Made by a program: the position numbers and the translations under genes. A DNA stretch of 54,496 nucleotides from an uncultured Pseudomonadota bacterium. GTDB taxonomy: Bacteria > Pseudomonadota > Alphaproteobacteria > RF32 > CAG-239. Positions within the stretch are counted from its first letter, which is position 1. The number at the start of each line of letters is the position of its first letter. The notes beneath the pieces were generated by a model, which was given only the letters and a program-made list of their open reading frames with translations, was not told where the DNA came from and ran no database searches. Positions 43,896 through 51,183 of this stretch are shown here, piece by piece. The stretch covers positions 1 through 54,496 of the forward strand of contig CABUUO010000009.1 of assembly GCA_902494875.1 (NCBI GenBank), read 5' to 3'.

Positions 43896-44429
43896 ATGGC
43901 AAAACTGTACCACTACATCACCAAAGGAAACACAGCTCTAACAGAAGGGATATTATCTTTTGCAAAAAATCCTAACGCCGATTTAAACTACTACTACAGA
44001 CGCACCGGCGGCGAAACAACCCATTCTGGAATTGTCAAATGGATGGAAAATTGTTTTGAGGGACGCAGCCGTGCCATTCGCGGTTTTTCCGAGCCCATTC
44101 AATGGACTGAAAAAAGCATCAATATGTTCAAACCTTTTATTGAAAACGCGGACTTGTTTTCCATTGATTTAGATACGTTACAAAATGACGGTTTAATTGA
44201 AGCCGTCTATGTAAGTCCGGCAATAAAACCAAATTTAGATAAAGATTTTCCGCAAGATGTTGATGAACGTTTGGTAAAATTAACTTCAATTAGTGATATT
44301 GACACTTCTCCGGTAGACTGGTCTGTTTGCGATGAAAAATTAGGCTTACGTTTTTCCGTTGTTCCATATTACTTGGTTGTTATAAAAGACGGTATAGTTC
44401 CCCCTAAGTACATTACAAAAATAACTTAA
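43896..44429 (+). CDS. Hypothetical protein
   Basis: 177 residues, no signal peptide, unrecognised. It opens with KLYHYITKGNTALTEGILSFAK, a pattern (L-Y-H-Y-x-T/S ... G-x-L) seen at the start of some ADP-ribosyltransferase-like or toxin-type domains, but no catalytic residues can be named. Base use shifts within the gene: the first 200 bases resemble the backbone while the second half is AT-rich like the island. It follows the YD-like gene by 38 bp on the same strand. Confidence 0.6.
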   Translation: MAKLYHYITKGNTALTEGILSFAKNPNADLNYYYRRTGGETTHSGIVKWMENCFEGRSRAIRGFSEPIQWTEKSINMFKPFIENADLFSIDLDTLQNDGLIEAVYVSPAIKPNLDKDFPQDVDERLVKLTSISDIDTSPVDWSVCDEKLGLRFSVVPYYLVVIKDGIVPPKYITKIT

Positions 44430-44452
44430 TAAGGAAATATGAGAAATGAGCC

Positions 44453-44758
44453 TTGAGGATATCAAGAAAAAAATCAGGGATAGCCGAGCAGCTTTTAGGC
44501 TATAATCATATAGCTCGACAGAACTTTATAACGCTTAACTACTTGGCTAGCCTATATTTTCATGCAGACCAGATTTGGAATTTTCCGAAAAATGAGCAAA
44601 AACAGAAGATTTTAAAATTACTCTGTTCGGAAATTTTATTAGATGGGAAAAACATAGTTATTTCAATAAGAAAGCCTATCTTAGAACTGGCTAAAATAGG
44701 CTCTTGTCAAATATGGCAGGACACATTGTGCAATACACGGACTCTTTTTTACGGATAA
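44453..44758 (+). pseudogene. C-terminal remnant of a large serine recombinase
   Basis: The frame starts only with TTG and has no proper beginning. Its translation is the extreme C-terminal end of a large serine (resolvase/invertase) integrase: an NYLASLYFHADQIWNFPKNE helix, then KQKILKLLCSEILLDGKN and VISIRKPI, the usual closing strand of these proteins. The catalytic N-terminal, recombinase and zinc-ribbon parts are missing. A short overlapping frame from ATG 44447 gives only 19 codons. The 3' end of the remnant contains repeat R1, a copy of the element junction. Confidence 0.65.
44714..44743 (+). repeat. Junction repeat R1 (outermost)
   Basis: TGGCAGGACACATTGTGCA followed by ATA and CACGGACT. 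It matches R3 (47212-47244) across the core TGGCAGG, the C-ACAT-GTGCAATA arm and ACGGACT. TGGCAGG is the complement of the CCTGCCA end of tRNA-Trp. Confidence 0.7.
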
Positions 44759-44761
44759 ATA

Positions 44762-45082
44762 TTATATATTGAAGAAAAAGATAAAATATACAAAGTTAAT
44801 GAAATATACAAATAGTGGGATTACAACAACAAAATATGCTTTTCTTACACTGACTTTTCGTTCTCTCCAAGCATAAACAGAAGGGGCAATCAAAATAACC
44901 AAAGTAATTAATATGAGCAGAGTATAATTCACTTTGTTTTTATACTGCCACCCCATTGGTTCTGCTCCCCACATCATTCCTTGGTCATTAATTGTGCCGA
45001 AATAATCTATTACTAAAATAATCGCAACAATCACATTTAACATCAGCAACAAATAAAATGGAATGAGTTTGAGAATTTTCAT
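44762..45082 (-). CDS. Small three-helix membrane protein, candidate immunity partner
   Basis: 106 residues with three hydrophobic helices (about 5-27, 52-70 and 80-104) and a short polar loop containing WGAEPMGWQYKNK. No family recognised. It is downstream of and on the same strand as the L,D-transpeptidase-like gene at 45146, 63 bp away, and both sit in one cargo unit between repeats R1 and R2. Gene order (effector-like enzyme, then small membrane protein) suggests an immunity role, which is inference only. Confidence 0.6.
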   Translation of the reverse strand: MKILKLIPFYLLLMLNVIVAIILVIDYFGTINDQGMMWGAEPMGWQYKNKVNYTLLILITLVILIAPSVYAWRERKVSVRKAYFVVVIPLFVYFINFVYFIFFFNI

Positions 45083-45145
45083 AATTGCACTTTCTGTTAA
45101 TTTTTAAAATAATTATAAATAACAATTAAGATTGTTCAAGAGCAA

Positions 45146-45874
45146 TTACCAACAATCTTCATCATACCTCACATCTAAAATCATATCATGACCGTACGTC
45201 TTAAAACGATTGGTAAATTCATCCATTTTGTCGGTCAAATCAATACAGCCACTAGAGCCAAATTCTTTCCCACCATGAATAGATAAATTTGTACGATTTT
45301 TATTATCAGTTCCTTTTGCTGGCTCAAGCCAAATCCGATTGTTCCCCCATGAATCTTTACCACCTCTCCACTTTCCAAAGACGCCCATGCCATATTTGCT
45401 AATTGCTTGATCTGTTTTGCTCTGGTCTTTATAAAAATTCTGAAGCTGAGATTGCCTCACTAACCATTTTCCTTCAGGCAACGGCCCTTTATTTTTGACA
45501 GTATCATATTCTTTGCATTGATAATCAGGCTTTCCGGACATCCCTTTCCATGAAGCAACCTTATTGTCATCTTCATACCAAGAAAGCTCTTTGCCGTTAA
45601 AGTCCAAACGTGACGGTTTGTTTCGGGAAAGTTCTTTGTTCATTGAAGCAATTGTTTCTCCCTCTCTTTTCATTATCCCGTCTACGGTTAAATTATTTTT
45701 TCTTTGGTACGTTTTAATTCCTTCAAATAATTCATTATCGGGATATTGAGTCATTCCATAAGATGGCGTATCATAAGCCCCAAATTTCTTGAGATAAGTT
45801 TTAAGCGGAATCATATCTTCTTCGGCAACAGCAGAAGAAGTTGCAACATCTCTGTTAAGATTAAAAATTGACAT
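45146..45874 (-). CDS. Tlde1/DUF2778-like L,D-transpeptidase domain protein
   Basis: 242 residues, no signal peptide. Residues 45-85 (ELFEGIKTYQRKNNLTVDG) look like a peptidoglycan-binding helix bundle. The C-terminal half fits DUF2778/YkuD-type enzymes: KGPLPEGKWLV near 133, and the catalytic H200 and C210 in SIHGGKEFGSSGCIDL. DUF2778 includes the Tlde1 effectors that trim peptide stems of peptidoglycan in target cells. The lack of a signal fits export by another route or release. A terminator-like hairpin lies in its 5' region (45917-45942). Confidence 0.75.
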   Translation of the reverse strand: MSIFNLNRDVATSSAVAEEDMIPLKTYLKKFGAYDTPSYGMTQYPDNELFEGIKTYQRKNNLTVDGIMKREGETIASMNKELSRNKPSRLDFNGKELSWYEDDNKVASWKGMSGKPDYQCKEYDTVKNKGPLPEGKWLVRQSQLQNFYKDQSKTDQAISKYGMGVFGKWRGGKDSWGNNRIWLEPAKGTDNKNRTNLSIHGGKEFGSSGCIDLTDKMDEFTNRFKTYGHDMILDVRYDEDCW

Positions 45875-45907
45875 TATTATTTCCTTTCTTTCATAAAAGT
45901 TATTTTA

Positions 45908-45946
45908 AAAACAAAAAAACCGCTGGAATTAACCAACGGTTTAAAA
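45908..45946 (-). terminator. Terminator-like hairpin upstream of the transpeptidase gene
   Basis: On the minus strand AAACCGTTGG and CCAGCGGTTT pair (45917-45942) and a T-run follows, about 40 bases before the ATG. With no gene immediately upstream on that strand it may be an attenuator or an insulator. Confidence 0.5.
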
Positions 45947-46172
45947 AAATCACCTGAAATTTAGATACACTAATCCCAAGTGACAATTGTAACTTATCAA
46001 AGAATCCGCAAATTTCAAGTAAATATGTTATTTACAAACAACCTTTATAACAGGATTTGATTGAATTTATTCAACAAGCCAAAAATATCTTTTTGGAAAA
46101 TATTATCCCCCAAAGTTGGCTAAACTCAAACTCATCAACCCATTGATAAATAAAGAAACTTAAAAAATAAGG

Positions 46173-46222
46173 GTCCGTGTAACAAGCGGGAAATGACCTC
46201 TTTGGTAACATCTTACACGGAC
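46173..46222 (+). repeat. Hairpin of junction unit R2
   Basis: GTCCGTGTAA (46173-46182) and TTACACGGAC (46213-46222) form a perfect 10-bp stem around a loop containing AGCGGGAAATG. The same GTCCGTGTAA and GCGGGAAATG occur in unit R3 (47104-47125), but the partner arm has decayed there. It is part of the element end that precedes the tRNA-derived repeat. No gene is seen in 45947-46172. Confidence 0.65.
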
Positions 46223-46229
46223 TCGACCA

Positions 46230-46297
46230 AGTGCTTGTTTTATAAAGAAAAAAGACGCTTTTCAGCGCCTTTATCTTGACTGGCAGGGGCAGTAAGA
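46230..46297 (+). repeat. Junction repeat R2: copy of tRNA-Trp 3' end plus terminator
   Basis: 68 bases that match 52151-52218 at 64 positions. It includes the tRNA-Trp terminator hairpin and TGGCAGGGGCAGTAAGA, the complement of the last 17 bases of tRNA-Trp. To the right the match to the tRNA stops and CACGGACT (46303-46310), shared with R1 and R3, follows. This is the layout of an attachment-site duplication. Confidence 0.85.
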
Positions 46298-46330
46298 CAA
46301 TGCACGGACTACTATCTTATAAACAAAATT

Positions 46331-46552
46331 GTGTCAAATTTTTTAAAAATTAGAAAAGGTGCTGCAGTTCCTAAAACATTAACAACTGGAAATAAAATGT
46401 TAGATTATGTCTTACAATCAAGAGTAACCAGTAAAGCACCTTATGTTGGTTATGGGATAAAAGCCATTAATACTTCACCCCAAGTTGGGACTCATGTTGC
46501 GCACGGTATTAACGCTTATAACGAAAGTTGTTGTTCCCGTAAGAAAAAATAA
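46331..46552 (+). CDS. Small hypothetical protein, doubtful
   Basis: 73 residues starting with GTG and without a ribosome binding site. The translation has a balanced composition with Gly, Ala and Tyr-containing stretch (APYVGYGIKAINTSPQVGTHVAHG) and a CCSRKKK tail. It sits right after junction R2. It could be a real small gene or a gene remnant; there is no other support. Confidence 0.3.
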   Translation: MSNFLKIRKGAAVPKTLTTGNKMLDYVLQSRVTSKAPYVGYGIKAINTSPQVGTHVAHGINAYNESCCSRKKK

Positions 46553-46608
46553 AGAAATAAATATTATTATAAATTAACTTACCAATTTGGAAACAAGGAG
46601 TAAAAACA

Positions 46609-47001
46609 ATGAAATTATGGTCAAAACAAGCTTTAGTTTTAGGCGGAATATACGGTGTTTTAGAAACTCCTTTTTCCTTTTTAGGGCTTGAAAACACTAC
46701 TGATATCTTATTTGTATTATTTATCCTCGGTATGTTTATGCTGTGTTTTAACAAAATGCCAAAGTTTTTATCAAATTTTATATCAAACTACCCCAAAACA
46801 TCATATTACTTATGTGCTATCGGTTGGATACCATACTTTATGTTTATTGTGTTCGTTATGCTAATTGGAAGTGGATATATTATAGATTACTCTGATACTA
46901 CAGTAGAATACAGTATGAATGTTATGTCTTATCCATACACAACAATTTATTTGGCAATTGCCTCCCTAATTATCGCCTTTGTCAGAAAAACAAATAAATA
47001 A
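46609..47001 (+). CDS. Small integral membrane protein
   Basis: 130 residues with four hydrophobic segments (about 8-25, 30-48, 68-90 and 108-126) and AAGGAG before the ATG. No family recognised. It is the main cargo of the short unit between junctions R2 and R3, in AT-rich DNA. Small membrane proteins in such units may be immunity or exclusion proteins, but nothing specific can be shown. Confidence 0.6.
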   Translation: MKLWSKQALVLGGIYGVLETPFSFLGLENTTDILFVLFILGMFMLCFNKMPKFLSNFISNYPKTSYYLCAIGWIPYFMFIVFVMLIGSGYIIDYSDTTVEYSMNVMSYPYTTIYLAIASLIIAFVRKTNK

Positions 47002-47103
47002 GTGTTGTTTTAACTTGTAAATCTGTTAACTAACATATCCCGAAACCAGATAGGATTCAAACCGCATTAAATACTTGTAAAATAAGGAATCTCATCTGGG
47101 ATA

Positions 47104-47244
47104 GTCCGTGTAATCAGCGGGAAATGGCTCTGATTGGCATACCTCACACCTACTTACTTAAGTGCTTGATATATAAAAGAAAAACCGTCCTATCGGACGG
47201 CTTATCTTGAGTGGCAGGGCACATAGTGCAATAATCTACGGACT
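47104..47244 (+). repeat. Junction unit R3
   Basis: Holds GTCCGTGTAA (47104-47113), AGTGCTTG (47161-47168), a terminator hairpin with a different stem from R2/R4 (CCGTCC/GGACGG, 47185-47200), TGGCAGGG (47212-47219) and ACGGACT (47238-47244). Left flank and terminator position match R2 and R4; the right arm GCACATAGTGCAATA matches R1. The 299-bp gap 47002-47300 holds only this unit, an imperfect inverted repeat (CCAGAT...ATCTGG, 47047-47098) and the sduA promoter. Confidence 0.75.
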
Positions 47245-47266
47245 TTTATTTTAATACATATATACG

Positions 47267-47294
47267 TTGACATAAAAAATTAAAAAGTCATAAT
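47267..47294 (+). promoter_or_regulatory. Predicted sduA promoter, likely leaderless
   Basis: TTGACA (47267-47272), 16-bp spacer and CATAAT (47289-47294). The ATG at 47301 lies where transcription should start, and no ribosome binding site is present before it. Confidence 0.55.
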
Positions 47295-47300
47295 CATTTT

Positions 47301-48485
47301 ATGATAGAAATAAAAAAACTAAATAACAAGTTAATACTAATTTATTCTCCTCAACATGGAACAGAATGGATTTATGAGGATTATCTAAATATTGATGAAA
47401 CATTTACATTAAAAAAAATCTTTAACTTTACAAAACAAAATTTGTATGAAGACACGACATACAAAAATGATGATTTTTTTATTAACTTTTTATTGGGTGT
47501 AGTAAAAGAAGATTATTATTATATTCCTGCACAAATTTTAAAGCTTAAAAATGATGTGTTAATTTACAAAGACATAAATGTCACTTCAGAATATTTTGGA
47601 TGTAGTTTTGCAATTAATATCTTAAACCTATTTGAAGAAATTTCTGGAAATCAGATTATCATAGGTGGAAATAGCACTAATTCTATTCCGGCTGATGTAT
47701 TTAACAATTTATTAAAAAGTTTTCCCACACAAACAGAAAAAAAATACTATGTAAGAAAGCGCATTTCCAATATACTACGCGAATACATTGATACAACTAA
47801 AAACTACGGAAAATTATATGATCAATATCTTGAGAAAAGAGCTAAGAAAACCCCAATATCCAATACCATTGAATCCATAAAAAATTATGAAAAGGAAAAA
47901 TACTCTTTTATACTAAATCAATTGCATATGATGCTTGATATAGCTGATGGTTATTCGGAAAAGGATTGGCAAAATAAAATCATTGAAATAGTCACCTTGG
48001 TTTATCCTAAATATTTGATTCCGATATCTGAGTTAAAAATTAAGGATAAAATATTAAATAAAAATAGAAGAATAGATATAACACTACTTGATGAAAATGG
48101 AAACATTGATATTGTTGAAATAAAAACACCCGAAAAAATTATACTTTCACAGGGGCAATATCGAGATAATTACATTCCATCAAGAGAACTTTCGGGTTCA
48201 ATTATGCAATTAGAGAAATATCTTTACCATCTGAATCGTATGGGATTTAAGGAAGAAGAAAATTTATCGGAAAAATATAATAATATTCTAAATATTTACA
48301 ATTTAAAAATAAAAATAACCAATCCTAAGGGGGTAATCATTGCAGGAAGATCAAATAATTGGAATGAAGAACAGAAGTTAGATTTTGAAATCATAAAAAG
48401 AAAATATGCCCATGTTATTGATATTATAACATATGACGATTTAATTAAAAGACTTGAAAATCTTGTTACAAAATTTTCAAATTAA
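47301..48485 (+). CDS. sduA: Shedu anti-phage system nuclease SduA (DUF4263)
   Basis: 394 residues. Shedu is a single-gene defence system with a PD-(D/E)xK nuclease core. The C-terminal third carries the DUF4263 pattern: RRIDITLLDE (Asp about residue 259), IVEIKTP (Glu about 272, Lys about 274), then YIPSRELSGSIMQLEKYLYHLN, a hallmark of the family. Residues 1-200 form the variable sensor part. No signal or membrane segment. It starts directly at its predicted transcription start. It lies in the unit between R3 and tRNA-Trp, tail to tail with the XRE-ImmA gene. Confidence 0.85.
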   Translation: MIEIKKLNNKLILIYSPQHGTEWIYEDYLNIDETFTLKKIFNFTKQNLYEDTTYKNDDFFINFLLGVVKEDYYYIPAQILKLKNDVLIYKDINVTSEYFGCSFAINILNLFEEISGNQIIIGGNSTNSIPADVFNNLLKSFPTQTEKKYYVRKRISNILREYIDTTKNYGKLYDQYLEKRAKKTPISNTIESIKNYEKEKYSFILNQLHMMLDIADGYSEKDWQNKIIEIVTLVYPKYLIPISELKIKDKILNKNRRIDITLLDENGNIDIVEIKTPEKIILSQGQYRDNYIPSRELSGSIMQLEKYLYHLNRMGFKEEENLSEKYNNILNIYNLKIKITNPKGVIIAGRSNNWNEEQKLDFEIIKRKYAHVIDIITYDDLIKRLENLVTKFSN

Positions 48486-48510
48486 AAATTAATTTTTCTA
48501 AATTATAAGA

Positions 48511-49596
48511 CTATCTAAACTGATTTATACTAACAACATTATTTGTATTTGATAATTTAAAACCAGATAGCCTTTCAAAAAATGCTGATGACATTCCAGT
48601 TTCTTTTAAATAATGTTTTATTTCTCCAACACTATCTAACAATTCTAAAGCTTCTTGCATAACTTCTGGTCTTTCAGTAGGAATATCTTTATCATAAAGC
48701 TCCTCTTTTGTTTGTCCTGTTCTACTCAAATATATACAACCATTTCTATATTGAATAGGAGTAATAACTTTTAAGTCTACTGCTCTTCTTAAAATAGCAG
48801 CAACGGAAACTTTCCAACGTTTTTTCAAATCAAATAATTTTTTCCATGGAATTCTAACTGCATTCTGAAGAAAAGAAAATTCTTTAACAAAAGCCTCTCT
48901 TGGTAATAAAAAAGCACTAGCAAATCTATGTGCTTGACTCTCTGTCTCCGCATCCCCTGTTTCAATTCCTTCATGCATTACAAGATGCCCACACTCATGA
49001 GCCAAGTCAAAACGCATTCTACAAGCTGTAACATTATTTTCTATTATAATAGGACGACTTCTTGATGTCGAAAAAGCATCAATTTTATCTGAAATATCCT
49101 TAAAAGTAGTAACAACAGCTCCCGCATTTTCCAATACTCTAATCATATTGCTTATCGGTCTATCACAACCTAATTTCCAATGAGATCTACACTTCTCTGC
49201 TGCAAGTTCAATACTTTCTGCATCTGTAATTTCCATCTGAGGGAAATCTATCTGGGGAAAATCAACATATTTATCAATAAAACTTACTAATTCTGCATAC
49301 ATAGCGGCCTGTTGAGTTGCCCTTATCTTTATATTAGCAGATGTTGTCTTCGCTTTTCGAAAATGACATTGGTTTTCTAATAAAAGATTAGTGATGGGTC
49401 TTGAAAAAAATATAGGTTCCACATGCAAAACCTCAGAAATACAATTTAGTATATCTTCTGACGGAGTACATAATTCACTTTCTATTTTCTGTAAATACTG
49501 CCTACTAACTCCAATTTTTTCTCCCAAATCTTGCAAAGAAAGTCCATAAAACATTCGTGCTTGTAAAAATCTGGAGCCATAAAATTTACTATTCAT
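48511..49596 (-). CDS. XRE-ImmA/IrrE family regulator-metallopeptidase
   Basis: 361 residues. ATG 49596 has AAGG seven bases upstream and overlaps the preceding gene by 8 bp; an in-frame start six codons earlier is possible. An XRE helix-turn-helix (residues about 8-60, LQDLGEKIGVSRQYLQKIE) is fused to an ImmA/IrrE-type zinc peptidase with HECGH in DLAHECGHLVMHE (about residue 205) and the downstream acid region ESQAHRFASAFLLPREAF. In mobile elements such proteins cleave repressors; in two-gene toxin-antitoxin defence pairs they act as the antitoxin. Confidence 0.88.
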   Translation of the reverse strand: MNSKFYGSRFLQARMFYGLSLQDLGEKIGVSRQYLQKIESELCTPSEDILNCISEVLHVEPIFFSRPITNLLLENQCHFRKAKTTSANIKIRATQQAAMYAELVSFIDKYVDFPQIDFPQMEITDAESIELAAEKCRSHWKLGCDRPISNMIRVLENAGAVVTTFKDISDKIDAFSTSRSRPIIIENNVTACRMRFDLAHECGHLVMHEGIETGDAETESQAHRFASAFLLPREAFVKEFSFLQNAVRIPWKKLFDLKKRWKVSVAAILRRAVDLKVITPIQYRNGCIYLSRTGQTKEELYDKDIPTERPEVMQEALELLDSVGEIKHYLKETGMSSAFFERLSGFKLSNTNNVVSINQFR

Positions 49597-50197
49597 TAGA
49601 TGCCTTCTTAACACGTAATTTCAAACCGATTCTTGGAGCTTCAATATCAAAAGCTTCTTTTACTGGTTCGTTAACATCAACAAGAACTCTCGTATCTTCT
49701 GACAAAGGAACATTGTAAATACATACGGGTCTGTTCCCATCAAAACCACACATATAAATGTTTTCTACTGTTCTGTCAAAGTGATTCGTATCAATCACAT
49801 ATCTCCAAATTAAGTTATATGGAGCATCCGTATTATCAAAATGAAACAATTCCTCCTGTAAATACAGTCGTTCAATATCCGAAATTTTTGTAATATTTGA
49901 GCGTAAATTATCAATATCACCTTTATGAAATTTTACAGGGACTCCATCAATGCTAATAACAAAGTTAGCTCCTTTACGTTTAATACCCAAATATGGATAT
50001 TTTCCGCTATTTACTGTTTTCAGCATTAAATCCCGAACCCATTCAATACCTCTTATAGCGATGGATAATCCTCTATCCCCTTTTTCTTCCAAAACATAAC
50101 CGGCACAATCATTCAAAGCATCTCTAATAATGTTGGCTACTTCATGTATATGCTCTAAAACAAAATCTTTATTAAAATCTGTTGGTAAATTATTCAC
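49589..50197 (-). CDS. Hypothetical partner of the XRE-ImmA protein
   Basis: 202 residues starting with GTG after AAGGATT. No family recognised. It has no signal peptide; its N-terminal helix (FVLEHIHEVANIIRDALND) and later beta-rich part suggest a soluble two-domain protein. Its stop overlaps the XRE-ImmA start, so they are translated together. The arrangement (small gene followed by XRE-ImmA) resembles RosmerTA-type toxin-antitoxin defence pairs, with this gene in the toxin position. That likeness is from gene order only. Confidence 0.65.
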   Translation of the reverse strand: MNNLPTDFNKDFVLEHIHEVANIIRDALNDCAGYVLEEKGDRGLSIAIRGIEWVRDLMLKTVNSGKYPYLGIKRKGANFVISIDGVPVKFHKGDIDNLRSNITKISDIERLYLQEELFHFDNTDAPYNLIWRYVIDTNHFDRTVENIYMCGFDGNRPVCIYNVPLSEDTRVLVDVNEPVKEAFDIEAPRIGLKLRVKKASNE

Positions 50198-50246
50198 TTT
50201 TAAAATCCTTTCTGCTAATATTAAATAAAATTAATTTATATCACCC

Positions 50247-50275
50247 ATAAAAGTGGTTTTTAGTAAAAGTGTCAA
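50247..50275 (-). promoter_or_regulatory. Predicted promoter of the XRE-ImmA pair
   Basis: On the minus strand TTGACA (50270-50275), 17-bp spacer and TTTTAT (50247-50252). Two AAAAGTG repeats (50249-50255 and 50266-50272 on the plus strand) overlap it and could be the operator for autoregulation by the XRE domain. Confidence 0.5.
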
Positions 50276-50321
50276 CAAAAATGAAAATTGACAACAAAGT
50301 CTGTGGACAATCCATTTTCAC

Positions 50322-50477
50322 TTATACCGCTACCTTCTCAAACTCTCCTAAATTCTCAACCGCTATTTGAGGCCAGCCTTGATAATTTTTGCACGCAATC
50401 AGCCTGTTAAATGGAGCGTTGAGTTTACATTCCAACTGTTTGTCATAGAGCTTTATATATCTCAAGGTTTCATATTT
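50322..50477 (-). pseudogene. Decayed gene fragment
   Basis: On the minus strand 51 codons run open to a stop at 50322-50324, reading YETLRYIKLYDKQLECK, then LNAPFNRLIACKNYQGW and ending EKVAV. There is no start codon or ribosome binding site and the frame is closed upstream at 50478. Its composition (Trp, Tyr, Cys, mixed charge) looks protein-like. It may be the C-terminus of a lost transposase or phage gene; I cannot name it. Confidence 0.4.
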
Positions 50478-50528
50478 TTATCAAATAAACTACAAATTTC
50501 ACGCTAAGAGATTCTGAAAAAATTTTAC

Positions 50529-50558
50529 TTGCTTTTTCTTATCTATCAAATTTATAAT
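50529..50558 (+). promoter_or_regulatory. Predicted promoter of RNA copy A and lipoprotein operon
   Basis: TTGCTT (50529-50534), 18-bp spacer and a perfect TATAAT (50553-50558). Transcription would begin near 50565, exactly at the first hairpin of the structured RNA. Confidence 0.6.
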
Positions 50559-50564
50559 GCATTT

Positions 50565-50748
50565 GTCAGAATTGATGGTCTGACTTAGGTGTGAGAACCT
50601 AATAACCACTAGCGTCTATGCGAAAGACGATATTTTCGCCTACCGGTTTTATTTGACTGGAAGGCGATAAAATACGCTTTTAAAGTCAATATATCGCACA
50701 ATAACTAGTGGTATTGTTCTCAACTTCCAGTCGCCTCTCATCAAGGCG
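50565..50748 (+). ncRNA. Candidate pseudoknotted cis-regulatory RNA, copy A
   Basis: In order: 5' hairpin GTCAGA/TCTGAC (50565-50584); closing helix GAGAAC (50593-50598) with GTTCTC (50716-50721) and CCACTAG (50606-50612) with CTAGTGG (50705-50711); a pseudoknot between GACTGGAAG (50655-50663), inside that loop, and CTTCCAGTC (50724-50732), outside it; a 3' hairpin CGCCT/AGGCG (50732-50748) with loop CTCATCA. The unpaired AATACGCT (50671-50678) and CCTCTCATCAAGG are identical to copy B; the helices are not. The CCTC of the last hairpin can pair with the GAGG ribosome binding site (50764-50767) of the lipoprotein gene that starts 27 bases later. Confidence 0.8.
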
Positions 50749-50774
50749 GCTAGTTAGTTATTGCGAGGTATATT

Positions 50775-51173
50775 ATGAAATACAAAAATATTTTATCAGC
50801 CATAGCATTTGCAACAATACCTTTTGTTTCTTCTTGTTCAACAACTAATTACAGTCTGAATAAAGAACAAATGACCGTAGCTAAGGCTCAAACAGAAATC
50901 AAAATCGGAATGCCATCCTCTGCTGTTGTTGAAGTTCTTGGTTCACCTAATATGGTAACAACAGACACAGAACGCCGAGAAACTTGGGTTTATGACAGAG
51001 TTTCAACCAATATTCAATCTTCGTCATCCGGTAGTGGGATTTGGTTGCTTTTATTTGCAGCAAAAGGTAAAGAAAGCCATATGTCCTCTAATCAAAGAAC
51101 TTTAACCATTATTGTCAAATTTGATAAAGATGGTTTAGTTCGCGATTTTGCTTATAGAACTTCCACATTTTAA
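50775..51173 (+). CDS. BamE/SmpA-like lipoprotein
   Basis: 132 residues. Signal peptide with lipobox FVSSCS (cysteine about residue 21). The domain AQTEIKIGMPSSAVVEVLGSP, followed by ETWVYDR and the closing strand IVKFDKDGLVRDFAYR, is the SmpA/OmlA fold of BamE. It is the first gene after RNA copy A, with GAGG seven bases upstream of the ATG, and is followed after 10 bp by another lipoprotein gene. A short variant is also in the copy B operon (35296-35601). AT-rich, unlike the backbone. Confidence 0.8.
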   Translation: MKYKNILSAIAFATIPFVSSCSTTNYSLNKEQMTVAKAQTEIKIGMPSSAVVEVLGSPNMVTTDTERRETWVYDRVSTNIQSSSSGSGIWLLLFAAKGKESHMSSNQRTLTIIVKFDKDGLVRDFAYRTSTF

Positions 51174-51183
51174 GGATTGACGT

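Noticed and set aside
45947..46172. Small gene fragment near 46050-46130
   Set aside because: A frame of about 30 codons (QDLIEFIQQAKN...) is protein-like but has no start, ribosome binding site or recognisable match; too little to annotate.
46173..46310. Junction units as integron attC sites
   Set aside because: They have inverted ends (GTCCGTG/CACGGAC) and tandem cargo like cassettes, but no GTTRRRY/RYYYAAC core sites and no integron integrase; the tRNA-Trp match explains them better.
46230..46310. R2 and R3 as extra tRNA genes
   Set aside because: Only about the last 8-17 bases of the tRNA are present; no anticodon or D arm follows.
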